Assembly: GCF_001724815.1 (NCBI RefSeq)
Contig: NZ_MEDO01000002.1
Span: 1 to 64,000 of the forward strand
DNA length: 64,000 nucleotides
Direction: 5' to 3'
Origin: Arenimonas sp. SCN 70-307
Lineage (GTDB): Bacteria > Pseudomonadota > Gammaproteobacteria > Xanthomonadales > Xanthomonadaceae
Position 1 is the first letter of the stretch; each line of letters opens with the position of its first letter. Below are positions 43,944-59,112 of the stretch, piece after piece. Made by a program: the position numbers and the translations under genes. The notes below the pieces were generated by a model, which did not search any database, was not told the origin of the DNA, and saw nothing but the letters and a program-made list of their open reading frames with translations.

Positions 43944-44570
43944 GACATCACCGACACCCAGCGCGCCATCCTCGCCTTCATCGCCGGGCGCATCGAGGCC
44001 GATGGCGCCTCGCCGTCCCAGGTCGAGATCGCCCACGCCTTCGGCTTCAAGGGCGTGCGCGCGGCCCAATACCACCTCGAGGCCCTGGAAGCCGCCGGCG
44101 CCATCCGCCGCGTGGCCGGCCAGGCCCGGGGCATCCGACTGGTGCAGTCCCCGGCCGCCGACCTCGTCCCGGCGGCCGGGGACGACCTCCTGCGCCTGCC
44201 CATCCTCGGCCGCGTGGCCGCCGGCATGCCCATCGGCGCCGACGCCGGCCACGACGGCATGGTGCTGCTCGACCGCGTGTTCTTCTCGCCGGCGCCCGAC
44301 TACCTGCTGCGGGTCAAGGGCGACTCCATGCGCGACGAAGGCATCCTCGACGGCGACCTGATCGGCGTGCACCGCACCGCCGAGGCGCGCAGCGGCCAGA
44401 TCGTGGTGGCGCGGGTGGACGAGGAAATCACCGTCAAGCTGCTCAAGACCGGCAAGGACGGCATCCGCCTTCTGCCGCGCAACCCCGATTACGCACCCAT
44501 CGTGGTCCGCCCCGACCAGGATTTCGCCATCGAGGGCCTGTACTGCGGCCTGGTGAGGCCCAACCGGTGA
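43941..44570 (+). CDS. lexA: LexA repressor (recA-linked)
   Basis: A 209-residue LexA. The N-terminal winged helix has recognition helix [19 protein letters not shown]. Cleavage Ala-Gly in VAAGMPIG (about residue 95), catalytic Ser in GDSMRDEG and Lys in [12 protein letters not shown] chose the ATG at 43941; an upstream in-frame TTG at 43902 is the -35 element and is rejected. No SD is present and the -10 is about 8 nt upstream, so the mRNA is probably leaderless. Autoregulated through the overlapping operator. Confidence 0.96.
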   Translation: MDITDTQRAILAFIAGRIEADGASPSQVEIAHAFGFKGVRAAQYHLEALEAAGAIRRVAGQARGIRLVQSPAADLVPAAGDDLLRLPILGRVAAGMPIGADAGHDGMVLLDRVFFSPAPDYLLRVKGDSMRDEGILDGDLIGVHRTAEARSGQIVVARVDEEITVKLLKTGKDGIRLLPRNPDYAPIVVRPDQDFAIEGLYCGLVRPNR

Positions 44571-44684
44571 GCCGAAGGCTGACCCTTCGCCCGGAATTCG
44601 CGTCTTCCGGCGCAATCTCGGTCCATGAGACTTTGGCCTCCTAAAGTGGCCGCCAACCCCAAACACACCCCGAGGAATCCGACG

Positions 44685-45719
<1,035 letters not shown>

Positions 45720-45726
45720 GGCCGGC

Positions 45727-46203
45727 ATGGCCGGCGCGCGCCGCGAGGGCGCCGATGCCTACCAGCGGGCCCTGGGCCTGCTGGTGCGGCGTGAGCACTC
45801 GCGGCGCGACCTCACCCGCAAGCTGGCCCAGCGCGGGGTCGAGCCGGCCGAAGCCGCCGCCGCGGTCGAGCGGCTGGCGGGGCAGGGCTACCAGGACGAC
45901 CAGCGCTTTGCCGAGAGTTTCGCCCGTGATCGCACCAGTGCCGGCTACGGCCCGGTGCGCATCCGGGTCGAGCTGGCCGGCCACGGCCTGGCCGAAGAGG
46001 CCATCGCCGCCGCGCTGGCGGCCTGCGAGGCCGACTGGGCCGCCCTGGCCCGGCGCCAGGTCGAGCGCCGCTGGCGACCGGCCGAGCTGGCCGACCCGGC
46101 GCGCCGGCGCAAGGCTGTCGAGTTCCTGCTGCGCCGCGGCTTCGACCAGGGCGATGCCTGGTCGGCCGTCCGGGCCACGCCCGACGAAGACGCCGACCTC
46201 TAG
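45727..46203 (+). CDS. recX: Regulatory protein RecX
   Basis: A 158-residue RecX with three-helix repeats ([80 protein letters not shown]). Caps RecA filaments and inhibits RecA. Starts 7 nt after the recA stop, so it is co-transcribed. Ends with TAG. Confidence 0.95.
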   Translation: MAGARREGADAYQRALGLLVRREHSRRDLTRKLAQRGVEPAEAAAAVERLAGQGYQDDQRFAESFARDRTSAGYGPVRIRVELAGHGLAEEAIAAALAACEADWAALARRQVERRWRPAELADPARRRKAVEFLLRRGFDQGDAWSAVRATPDEDADL

Positions 46204-46311
46204 GCCGGCATCGCCGCCGAAATCCACGCGGGCCCGGCCCGCGGGCTGGTAATCTTGAAGGTCTGGCCGCACCGTCTCCGGTGTGGCCCTCCGCCTCACT
46301 GCCAGCCAGCC

Positions 46312-48978
<2,667 letters not shown>

Positions 48979-49100
48979 TCGCGCCGCCGGCGCCGGTTTG
49001 CACCGCTGCCGGCCGCGAACTACCATCCGGGGCATGCCGCGCATCGTGCGCGGACGGGGAACCGCGGGGCGCCGCTCCGCGGGCCGGTGCAGGGACGTAT

Positions 49101-49117
49101 CGGGAGGGAAGGGGATG
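49101..49117 (+). promoter_or_regulatory. Clustered GGA motifs over the csrA ribosome binding site
   Basis: CGGGAGGGAAGGGGATG places three GGA motifs across the Shine-Dalgarno and directly before the ATG. GGA in this position is the CsrA/RsmA recognition signature, so autorepression of translation is likely. Confidence 0.6.
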
Positions 49118-49333
49118 CTGATTCTGACGCGAAGGGTGGGAGAGACCCTGATGATCGGTGACTCGGTCACCGTCACGGTGCTGGGCGTCAAGGGCAACCA
49201 GGTGCGCATCGGCATCACCGCGCCCAAGGATGTCGCCGTGCACCGCGAGGAAATCTTCCAGCGCATCCAGAAGGACGACGCCCCGGGTTCCGGCGGCGGG
49301 CCGGACGATGCGGGTTTACCCAAGCCCGGCTGA
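49115..49333 (+). CDS. csrA: Carbon storage regulator CsrA/RsmA
   Basis: A 72-residue mRNA-binding regulator: [16 protein letters not shown]...[28 protein letters not shown]. The RNA-contact residues Leu4/Arg6/Arg7 and the Arg44-equivalent (AVHREEI) are kept. The C-terminal tail is somewhat extended ([16 protein letters not shown]). Position between alaS and tRNA-Ser/tRNA-Arg is the conserved gammaproteobacterial order. Confidence 0.97.
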   Translation: MLILTRRVGETLMIGDSVTVTVLGVKGNQVRIGITAPKDVAVHREEIFQRIQKDDAPGSGGGPDDAGLPKPG

Positions 49334-49344
49334 GGGCGTATCCT
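49315..49344 (+). promoter_or_regulatory. Promoter of tRNA-Ser within the csrA 3' end
   Basis: TTTACC (49315-49320), 18-nt spacer, TATCCT (49339-49344). The predicted start is about 40 nt before the tRNA. Confidence 0.6.
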
Positions 49345-49390
49345 ATGCGGCCGGTCGCGCCCCCAAAGGCACGGCCGGCAGCCGTTTTCC

Positions 49391-49483
49391 GGAGTGATGC
49401 CCGAGAGGCCGAAGGGGCTCCCCTGCTAAGGGAGTATAGGGTCAAAAGCTCTATCGAGGGTTCGAATCCCTCTCACTCCGCCA
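49391..49483 (+). tRNA. tRNA-Ser(GCT)
   Basis: A 93-nt class II tRNA with a long variable arm. Acceptor GGAGTGA pairs with TCACTCC, the anticodon stem is CTCCC/GGGAG around GCT, CCA encoded. Reads AGC/AGU. First of seven tRNA genes. Confidence 0.97.
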
Positions 49484-49490
49484 CTTCCGA

Positions 49491-49518
49491 AATCGCCGCC
49501 CGCGGGCGGCGATTTTTC
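49491..49518 (+). terminator. Terminator after tRNA-Ser
   Basis: AATCGCCGCCCG/CGGGCGGCGATT palindrome followed by TTTCTT. Confidence 0.88.
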
Positions 49519-49585
49519 TTCCCGGCCCAGGCCGCGAACGGAAAGGAACCGGCGAGGGATGCCGCGAAGAAGTTTGTCGAAAGTA

Positions 49586-49614
49586 TTGACGGCTTCCCGC
49601 ACGTGTCCCATAAT
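49586..49614 (+). promoter_or_regulatory. Sigma-70 promoter of tRNA-Arg(ACG)
   Basis: TTGACG (49586-49591), exactly 17 nt, CATAAT (49609-49614), ending 11 nt before the tRNA. Confidence 0.85.
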
Positions 49615-49625
49615 TTCGCTTCTGC

Positions 49626-49702
49626 GCGCCCGTAGCTCAGTTGGATAGAGCACCAGGCTACGAACTTGGTGGTCGGGAGTTCGAATCTCTCCGGGCGCGC
49701 CA
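49626..49702 (+). tRNA. tRNA-Arg(ACG)
   Basis: 77 nt with CCA. Acceptor GCGCCCG/CGGGCGC, anticodon loop CTACGAA. Reads CGU/CGC/CGA after A34 to inosine editing. Own promoter at 49586-49614 and own terminator. Confidence 0.97.
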
Positions 49703-49713
49703 CTAATGCAAAC

Positions 49714-49736
49714 AGGGTGCTTCGGCACCCTTTTTG
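49714..49736 (+). terminator. Terminator after tRNA-Arg(ACG)
   Basis: AGGGTGC-TTCG-GCACCCT followed by TTTTG. Confidence 0.92.
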
Positions 49737-49835
49737 TTCGGAGGACGGGGTTGGCCGGCGCATTGCGCCACCTTCCCCGCCAACCGTAAAGTGAGACTCC
49801 TGCGGCGCGCTTGCAAAGGCGTCGGGCTTCACCGC

Positions 49836-49912
49836 CGGGGTATAGCTCAGCCTGGTAGAGCGCCAGCTTTGGGAGCTGGATGTCGTGGGTTCGAATCCCT
49901 CTGCCCCGACCA
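49836..49912 (+). tRNA. tRNA-Pro(TGG)
   Basis: 77 nt with CCA. Acceptor CGGGGTA/TGCCCCG (C1-G72 as usual for tRNA-Pro), anticodon TGG in the CCAGC/GCTGG stem. Reads CCA and wobble codons. Confidence 0.97.
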
Positions 49913-49978
49913 GGCCGCTGTCCCCGGACCTGCGACCCGCATGGATGCGGCGCGGGCCGGCCGGTATCATCCCGGCAG

Positions 49979-50055
49979 GCGCCCGTAGCTCAACCGGATA
50001 GAGCACCGGCCTTCTAAGCCGGCGGTTGCAGGTTCGATTCCTGCCGGGCGCGCCA
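49979..50055 (+). tRNA. tRNA-Arg(TCT)
   Basis: 77 nt with CCA. Acceptor GCGCCCG/CGGGCGC, anticodon stem CCGGC/GCCGG, loop CTTCTAA. Reads AGA/AGG. Confidence 0.97.
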
Positions 50056-50093
50056 GGCGGGGGTGGCGGCAGGGGCAGGGTGGTTTTACATTG

Positions 50094-50170
50094 GTGGATG
50101 TAGCTCAGTCGGTTAGAGCATCGGATTGTGATTCCGAGGGTCGCGGGTTCGAGTCCCGTCTTCCACCCCA
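50094..50170 (+). tRNA. tRNA-His(GTG)
   Basis: 77 nt with CCA. Anticodon GTG in TCGGA/TCCGA stem, discriminator C73 and a G at -1 (50093) as required for tRNA-His. The acceptor GTGGATG faces CTTCCAC, leaving a T6/T67 mismatch where a T-A pair is expected; otherwise complete. Confidence 0.95.
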
Positions 50171-50222
50171 GTTCCAGGCACGGCATAATGTCGCGTCGCA
50201 GCCGCTTCGGCGGGAAGATTAC

Positions 50223-50298
50223 GGGCCGTTAGCTCAGTTGGTAGAGCAGTTGACTCTTAATCAATAGGTCGTAGGTTCGAATCCTACACGGCCCACCA
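50223..50298 (+). tRNA. tRNA-Lys(CTT)
   Basis: 76 nt with CCA. Acceptor GGGCCGT/ACGGCCC, anticodon loop CTCTTAA. Reads AAG, the preferred Lys codon here. CATAAT at 50184-50189 may be a promoter -10 of its own. Confidence 0.97.
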
Positions 50299-50329
50299 TC
50301 TTCCCGAAGAATCGATCCCGCGCGGCGTT

Positions 50330-50414
50330 GCGAAAGTGGCGGAACTGGTAGACGCGCTGGATTTAGGTTCCAGTGGGGCAACCCGTGAGAGTTCGACTCT
50401 CTCCTTTCGCACCA
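50330..50414 (+). tRNA. tRNA-Leu(TAG)
   Basis: 85-nt class II tRNA with CCA. Acceptor GCGAAAG/CTTTCGC, anticodon loop TTTAGGT, long variable arm. Reads CUA. Last of the seven tRNA genes before tig; a GC-rich hairpin with T-run (about 50429-50461) follows. Confidence 0.97.
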
Positions 50415-50502
50415 TCCGGCAACGGAGGCGCGGGGACGAGCCGGAGCTCCGCGGGTTTTTTCATTTTCGCGCCCAAGAAAAGGCGCGGTCGCAGGAGTGA
50501 AC

Positions 50503-51804
50503 ATGCAAGTCTCGCTTGAGAACACCGCCAACCTGGAACGTCGCCTCACCGTCAGCCTGCCGGCCGACCGCCTCGAGGGCGTCGTCGGCAACCGCCTGCG
50601 TGAGCTGGCGCGCACCGCCAACATCAAGGGCTTCCGCAAGGGCAAGGTCCCCACCAAGGTGATCGAGCAGCGCTTCGGCGCCCAGGTCCGCAACGAAGCC
50701 TTCGGCGAGCTGGTGCGCGAGAGCCTCGGCGAGGCCATCCGCCAGCAGGACCTCAAGCTGGCCGGCAACCCGGACATCCAGGCCGAGCCCCAGGGCGACG
50801 GCGGCGAGATCCGCTACACCGCCACCTTCGAGATCGTGCCCGACTTCGGCACCATCGACCCGGCCAAGCTGGAGATCGAGCGCGTCAACTCCTCGATCGA
50901 GGAGTCCGACATCGACGCGATGATCGAGACCCTGCGCCAGCAGCGCCGCCAGTGGGAAGACGTCGAGCGCGCCGCCGAGCCGGGCGACATGGCCCAGGTC
51001 GAGACCTTCGCCGAAACCGCCAGCGCGCGCGTGCCGGCCGAGGGCGTCGAGCGCGGCGCCACCGTCATCGGCTCGAACGTGATGTTCCCGGCGCTTGAGT
51101 CGCGCCTGGCCGGCATGAAGGCCGGCGACCAGGCCCAGGTCGAGGTCACCTTCCCGGACAACTGGCGCGTCGCCGAGCTGGCCGGCCAGCCGGCCAAGGT
51201 CACCCTGAAGGTCACCCGCGTCGCCGCCGCCAGGCTGCCCGAGGTCGACGAGGCCTTCATCAAGAGCTTCGGCATCAAGTCCGGCAAGCTCGAGGTGTTC
51301 CGCAAGGAAGTGCGTTCGAACCTCGAGCGCGAGCTCAAGGGCAACCTGATGCAGCGCCTGCGCGCCGAAGTGGCCAGCAAGCTCGTCGCCGCCTACAAGG
51401 ACGTCGAGCTGCCGCCGCGCCTGATCGACGCCGAGGCCCGCTCCATGGCCGCCAACGCCACCCAGCAGGCGCGCCAGCAGGGCCAGGCCAACCTCGGCTT
51501 CGAGGCCGCCCAGTTCATGGACGCCGCCCGCAACCGCGTCGCCGCCGCCCTGCTGGTGGGCGAGGTCGCCCGCCAGAACGAGCTGCGCCTGGACAACAAG
51601 CGCCTCACCGAAACCCTGCAGCTGATCGCCTCGACCTACGAGGACCCGGCGCAGGTGGTCGAGCTCTACCGCAACGACGCCAACCTGATGGCCGGCCTGC
51701 GCAACCGCGTGATGGAAGAGCAGGTGATCGACTGGATCGCCGAGCGCGCGCAGTCGACCGCAAAGACGATGAGCTTCGCCGAACTGATGCGTCCGGCCGC
51801 CTGA
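50503..51804 (+). CDS. tig: Trigger factor
   Basis: Ribosome-associated chaperone/prolyl isomerase, 433 residues. The ribosome-binding signature GFRKGKVP is at residues about 45-52, the FKBP-like PPIase domain is central ([14 protein letters not shown]...FPDNW) and the C-terminal helical arms follow. I chose the ATG at 50503 with AGGAG 5 nt upstream; the GTG at 50497 overlaps the SD. Heads tig-clpP-clpX-lon. Confidence 0.97.
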   Translation: MQVSLENTANLERRLTVSLPADRLEGVVGNRLRELARTANIKGFRKGKVPTKVIEQRFGAQVRNEAFGELVRESLGEAIRQQDLKLAGNPDIQAEPQGDGGEIRYTATFEIVPDFGTIDPAKLEIERVNSSIEESDIDAMIETLRQQRRQWEDVERAAEPGDMAQVETFAETASARVPAEGVERGATVIGSNVMFPALESRLAGMKAGDQAQVEVTFPDNWRVAELAGQPAKVTLKVTRVAAARLPEVDEAFIKSFGIKSGKLEVFRKEVRSNLERELKGNLMQRLRAEVASKLVAAYKDVELPPRLIDAEARSMAANATQQARQQGQANLGFEAAQFMDAARNRVAAALLVGEVARQNELRLDNKRLTETLQLIASTYEDPAQVVELYRNDANLMAGLRNRVMEEQVIDWIAERAQSTAKTMSFAELMRPAA

Positions 51805-51829
51805 GCGGCCACCACGTAAGGAGACGGGA

Positions 51830-52453
51830 ATGGATCCGATCAAGGCTTTGAACCTGGTGCCGATGGTGGTCGAGCAGACCAGCCGTGGCGAGCGCGCCTA
51901 CGACATCTATTCGCGCCTGCTCAAGGAACGCGTCATCTTCCTCGTCGGCCCGATCGACGACTACATGGCCAACGTCATCGTCGCCCAGCTGCTGTTCCTC
52001 GAGGCCGAGAACCCCGAGAAGGACATCAGCCTGTACATCAACTCGCCGGGCGGCGTGGTCACCTCGGGCATGGCGATCTACGACACCATGCAGTTCATCA
52101 AGCCCGACGTGAGCACCATCTGCGTCGGCCAGGCGGCCTCGATGGGCTCGCTGCTGCTGGCCGCCGGCGCGGCCGGCAAGCGCTACATCCTGCCCAGCGC
52201 CCGCGTGATGATCCACCAGCCGCTGGGCGGCTTCCAGGGCCAGGCCAGCGACATCGAGATCCACACCCGCGAGATCCTGACCCTGCGCGACCGCCTCAAC
52301 GGCGTGCTGGCCAAGCACACCGGCCAGCCGATCGAGCGCATCGCCAAGGACACCGACCGCGACAACTTCATGGACGCCGAGGCCGCCAAGGCCTACGGCA
52401 TGGTCGACGCGGTGCTCGACCGCCGCCCCGACGACACCGTCCAGGCCGGCTGA
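51830..52453 (+). CDS. clpP: ATP-dependent Clp protease proteolytic subunit
   Basis: Serine protease, 207 residues. Catalytic triad: Ser in [14 protein letters not shown] (about 111), His in VMIHQPLGG (about 136) and a downstream Asp in the ILTLRDRLN region. N-terminal [30 protein letters not shown]. Partner ATPase ClpX is encoded next but is broken here. A terminator-like hairpin follows. Confidence 0.98.
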   Translation: MDPIKALNLVPMVVEQTSRGERAYDIYSRLLKERVIFLVGPIDDYMANVIVAQLLFLEAENPEKDISLYINSPGGVVTSGMAIYDTMQFIKPDVSTICVGQAASMGSLLLAAGAAGKRYILPSARVMIHQPLGGFQGQASDIEIHTREILTLRDRLNGVLAKHTGQPIERIAKDTDRDNFMDAEAAKAYGMVDAVLDRRPDDTVQAG

Positions 52454-52483
52454 CCGGCCCCTCCGAAGCCGCTTCCACGGCCC

Positions 52484-52517
52484 GTCCCGGCCCCGAAAGG
52501 GCCGGGACGTGGCCTTT
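52484..52517 (+). terminator. Hairpin between clpP and clpX
   Basis: GTCCCGGCCC-CGAAA-GGGCCGGGAC, a perfect 10-bp stem, followed by GTGGCCTTTTGG. The U-run is short and distant, so it may attenuate rather than fully terminate. Confidence 0.6.
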
Positions 52518-52570
52518 TGGCGGCCTGTGATATTCTCGACCCCGACCCATTCCACCAGGGCAGCAACAGC

Positions 52571-53778
<1,208 letters not shown>

Positions 53779-53803
53779 ACGGCCTCCCGCAAGTCCTTGA
53801 ATG

Positions 53804-53835
53804 AAGGGCCGGTTTTCCCGGCCCTTCGCTTTTGG
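53804..53835 (+). terminator. Terminator between clpX and lon
   Basis: AAGGGCCGG-TTTTC-CCGGCCCTT followed by CGCTTTT. Confidence 0.85.
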
Positions 53836-53845
53836 CGGGCCGGCG

Positions 53846-53875
53846 CTTGCAAGCGGGCCGCGCGGCCCCCATAAC
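53846..53875 (+). promoter_or_regulatory. Probable heat-shock (sigma-32 type) promoter of lon
   Basis: CTTGCAA (53846-53852), 13 nt, then CCCCCATAAC (53866-53875). This resembles the sigma-32 pattern CTTGAAA-N11-16-CCCCATnT; it also reads as TTGCAA-17-CATAAC for sigma-70. lon is sigma-32 controlled in E. coli. Confidence 0.6.
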
Positions 53876-53912
53876 CTGAGCCTGAGCGGGGCCCCGCCCC
53901 CAGGAGCCGACC

Positions 53913-56345
<2,433 letters not shown>

Positions 56346-56359
56346 GCAAATGCACGAAA

Positions 56360-56398
56360 AACGGCTGGAAACCGCGAAAATATTGGGTTCCAGCCGTT
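56360..56398 (+). terminator. Stem-loop after lon
   Basis: AACGGCTGGAA (56360-56370) and TTCCAGCCGTT (56388-56398) form a perfect 11-bp stem with a 17-nt AT-rich loop, 14 nt past the lon stop. There is no T-run, so it may protect mRNA ends or act as a weak terminator. Its right arm overlaps the hupB -35. Confidence 0.5.
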
Positions 56399-56425
56399 GC
56401 GCGTGCCATGGGCCGCTGGTATAAA
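56397..56425 (+). promoter_or_regulatory. Sigma-70 promoter of hupB
   Basis: TTGCGC (56397-56402), 17-nt spacer, TATAAA (56420-56425). Leader of about 120 nt before hupB. Confidence 0.7.
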
Positions 56426-56551
56426 TCCTCCATCCGCCGCGCGGCCCGAGGGCCGGACGGTGGCGGTACAGGTGGATCGGGGCGCCCCAGGCCATGGCCG
56501 GGCGCCCTCGATTATCAAACACGCGGGTCCTACTCGCTCAGGGAGTCAATA

Positions 56552-56824
56552 ATGAACAAAGCCGAATTCATTGGTGCCGTCGCCGACGCCGCCGAGCTGT
56601 CCAAGGCCGACGCCGGCCGTGCCGTCGATGCGATGATCGAAGCGATCACCAAGGCCCTCAAGAAGGGCGACACCGTGACGCTGGTGGGCTTCGGCACCTT
56701 CTCGGTCCGCAAGCGCGCCGCCCGCCAGGGCCGCAACCCGCAGACCGGCGACACCATCAAGATCAAGGCTTCGAAAAATCCTGCGTTCAAGGCTGGCAAA
56801 GCCCTGAAGGATGCTGTAAACTGA
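56552..56824 (+). CDS. hupB: DNA-binding protein HU-beta
   Basis: A 90-residue nucleoid protein: [52 protein letters not shown] and [18 protein letters not shown], including the DNA-bending Arg-Asn-Pro loop. SD GGGAGT. Position after lon is conserved in gammaproteobacteria. Two tRNA genes follow within 16 nt and may share its transcript. Confidence 0.98.
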   Translation: MNKAEFIGAVADAAELSKADAGRAVDAMIEAITKALKKGDTVTLVGFGTFSVRKRAARQGRNPQTGDTIKIKASKNPAFKAGKALKDAVN

Positions 56825-56840
56825 GCGTCTTCCTTGGGAA

Positions 56841-56915
56841 GGGTGCTTAGCTCAGCGGTAGAGCGTCGCCCTTACAAGGCGAGGGTCGGGGGTTCGAAAC
56901 CCTCAGCACCCACCA
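56841..56915 (+). tRNA. tRNA-Val(TAC)
   Basis: 75 nt with CCA. Acceptor GGGTGCT/AGCACCC, anticodon stem TCGCC/GGCGA around TAC. Starts 16 nt after the hupB stop with no clear own promoter. Confidence 0.97.
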
Positions 56916-56929
56916 GGTAAGTGATACGC

Positions 56930-57006
56930 GGAGTGGTAGTTCAGTCGGTTAGAATGCTGGCCTGTCACGCCGGAGGTCGCGGGTTCGAGTCCCGTCCACT
57001 CCGCCA
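56930..57006 (+). tRNA. tRNA-Asp(GTC)
   Basis: 77 nt with CCA. Acceptor GGAGTGG/CCACTCC, anticodon GTC. 14 nt after tRNA-Val, followed immediately by a strong terminator. Confidence 0.97.
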
Positions 57007-57012
57007 TATCCC

Positions 57013-57045
57013 CAAGGGCGCCCCAAAAGGGCGCCCTTGTTTTTT
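57013..57045 (+). terminator. Terminator after tRNA-Asp
   Basis: CAAGGGCGCCC-CAAAA-GGGCGCCCTTG followed by TTTTTT. Confidence 0.94.
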
Positions 57046-57092
57046 CAAAGGCCCCGGAAGGCCCGGGGCTCCCACCGGACGGCATAGCGCAC

Positions 57093-59033
57093 ATGCTCCA
57101 GAGAATCCGAGACAAGTCCTCAGGCTGGATGGCTTTCACCATCCTCGGCCTGGTCATCATCACGATGGCGTTCTTCGGCATCGAGTCCTACTTCTCGCCC
57201 AAGATCGAAACCTATTCGGCCAAGGTCGAAGGGCCGGCCAAATACTGGATCTGGGGCAAGCCTTCGCGCGAAGTCAGCCAGGATGAATTCCGCCGCCGCT
57301 TCGAGGCCCAGCGCATGCAGGAGCGCGCCAGCCAAGGCGAGGCCTTCGACGCGGTGGCCTTCGAGTCGATCGACAACAAGCGCCGCGTGCTCGACGAGAT
57401 GATCGACGAGCAGGTGCTGGCGCTGGTGGCCGAGCGCGAGGGCATCACCATCGGCGAGGCCGAGGTCGCCGCCGAGCTCAAGCAGATGCCCGAGTTCCAG
57501 GTCAACGGCGCCTACAGCGCCGACCAGTACCGCCTCGGACTGGCCGCGCGCGGCGTCACCCACGCCCAGTTCATGGCCAGCGTGCGCGCCGACATGGCGC
57601 GCCGCCTGCTGCCCTCGCAGGTGGCTTCCACCGGCCTGGCCACCGATGCCGAGCTGGGCGAGTTCCTGCGCCTCTCGCGCCAGGTTCGCGACATCGCCCT
57701 GATCGACCTGCCCACGCCCTCGGCCCCCGAGGCGCCGGACCAGGCCGCGCTCGAGGCGTGGTACGAGGCCAACGCCGCCCGCTACCGCAGCCCCGAGAAG
57801 GTCGCCATCGAATACGTGGAAATCGACGCCAACAGCCTCGACGTGCCCACCGTCGTCGACGAGCAGACCCTGCGCGCGCGCTACGACGAGCAGCGCGGCC
57901 GATACGTCACCGAGCCGCTGCGCACCGCCGCGCACATCCTCGTGGCCGCGCCGGCCGACGCCGATGCCGCCACCGACCAGGCCGCGCGCGAGCGCGCCCA
58001 GGCCCTGGCCGAGCAGGCCCGCGCGCCGGGCGCCGACTTCGCCGCCCTGGCCCGCGAGAACTCCGAGGACCTGGGCTCCAAGGCCGACGGCGGCCTGCTG
58101 GGCCCGATCGAACCGGGCCTGTTCGAGGGTCCGTTCCAGGACGCCCTGTTCGCCCTGGACGAACCCGGCCAGGTCGCCGACCCGGTGCGCACGCCCGACG
58201 GCTGGCACGTGATCCAGCTGGTGGACATCACCGCCGGCAGCTCGCGCAGCTTCGAGGAAGTGCGCGCCGAGATCGAGGCCGAATACCTGGCCACCGAGCG
58301 CGACCGCCGTTTCAGCGACCTGGGCAACGCCCTGGTCGAGCGCATCTACCGCGACCCGACCTCGCTGGGCCCGGCCGCGGAAGCCACCGGCCTCGAGGTC
58401 AAGCGCAGCGCCCTGTTCGAGCGCGGCCGCGGCGAAGGCATCGCCGCCATCGCGGAAGTGCGCGCCGCGGCCTTCGCCGACAACCAGCGCATCGAGCGCC
58501 AGGTGAGCGAGGCGATCGAGATCGGCCCCGGCCAGATCGTCGTGCTGCACGTGGTCGAAGTGGTGCCCGAGGCGCAGATCCCGCTGGAGGAAGTGGCCGA
58601 GCGCGTGCGCGCCGACCTGGTCGCCGACACCCTGTCGAAGGCTTCCGAGGCCCAGGCCCAGGCCCTGCTCGAGCGCGCCCGCGCCGGCGAGTCGCTGGAA
58701 ACCCTGGCCGGCGAAGTCGGCCGCACCGTGGCCGAACTGCCGGGCGTCAGCCGCCAGGCGCCGCTGCCGCCGGCCCTTATCACCGAGGCCTTCCGCCTGC
58801 CGGCGCCGGTCGAGGGCGAGCCGAGCGTCGGCGTGGTGCGCCTGGGTCCGGACCGCCACGCGCTGCTGAAGGTCACCGCCGTCACCGAGGGCAGCCTCGA
58901 GGGCCTGGACGAAGAGACCCGCAAGGCGCTGCTGGGCCAGGTGGCCCAGGCCCGCGCCCTGGTCGAGGCCGAGGGTTACATCCGTGCGCTGCGCCGCGAG
59001 TACACCGTGACGGTGGCCGAAGCCCGGCTCTGA
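57093..59033 (+). CDS. ppiD: Periplasmic folding chaperone PpiD (SurA-like, parvulin domain)
   Basis: A 646-residue inner-membrane-anchored chaperone at the Sec translocon exit. One N-terminal membrane helix (WMAFTILGLVIITMAFFGI, about 12-30), SurA-type N domain, then a parvulin domain (LRTAAHILVAAPADA; LARENSEDLGSKADGGLLGPIEPG; VRTPDGWHVIQL) at about 265-390, and a long C-terminal region. The clpX-lon-hupB-ppiD order matches E. coli apart from the inserted tRNA pair. Confidence 0.95.
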   Translation: MLQRIRDKSSGWMAFTILGLVIITMAFFGIESYFSPKIETYSAKVEGPAKYWIWGKPSREVSQDEFRRRFEAQRMQERASQGEAFDAVAFESIDNKRRVLDEMIDEQVLALVAEREGITIGEAEVAAELKQMPEFQVNGAYSADQYRLGLAARGVTHAQFMASVRADMARRLLPSQVASTGLATDAELGEFLRLSRQVRDIALIDLPTPSAPEAPDQAALEAWYEANAARYRSPEKVAIEYVEIDANSLDVPTVVDEQTLRARYDEQRGRYVTEPLRTAAHILVAAPADADAATDQAARERAQALAEQARAPGADFAALARENSEDLGSKADGGLLGPIEPGLFEGPFQDALFALDEPGQVADPVRTPDGWHVIQLVDITAGSSRSFEEVRAEIEAEYLATERDRRFSDLGNALVERIYRDPTSLGPAAEATGLEVKRSALFERGRGEGIAAIAEVRAAAFADNQRIERQVSEAIEIGPGQIVVLHVVEVVPEAQIPLEEVAERVRADLVADTLSKASEAQAQALLERARAGESLETLAGEVGRTVAELPGVSRQAPLPPALITEAFRLPAPVEGEPSVGVVRLGPDRHALLKVTAVTEGSLEGLDEETRKALLGQVAQARALVEAEGYIRALRREYTVTVAEARL

Positions 59034-59058
59034 GCCCGGCCAGCGCACCCCGCGAAAG

Positions 59059-59089
59059 AAAAGGCCCGGACGCAAGTCCGGGCCTTTTT
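59059..59089. terminator. Bidirectional terminator between ppiD and fabI
   Basis: AAAAGGCCCGGAC-GCAA-GTCCGGGCCTTTTT; serves the convergent genes ppiD (+) and fabI (-). Confidence 0.93.
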
Positions 59090-59112
59090 ATTTCCAGCGA
59101 ATTCCGTTGGAC

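Noticed and set aside
44591-44610. Hairpin CCGGAA/TTCCGG between lexA and recA as a terminator
   Set aside because: The stem is 6 bp and no T-run follows. It is more likely a structure within the lexA-recA transcript.
46255-46311. Upstream TTG start extending AlaS by 19 residues
   Set aside because: The extension ([13 protein letters not shown]...) is unlike any AlaS N-terminus; the ATG at 46312 begins the conserved sequence.
49391-50414. tRNA cluster as a possible integration (att) hotspot with a nearby mobile element
   Set aside because: No integrase, direct repeat of a tRNA 3' end or atypical composition is seen. The neighbours alaS-csrA and tig are the conserved core order.
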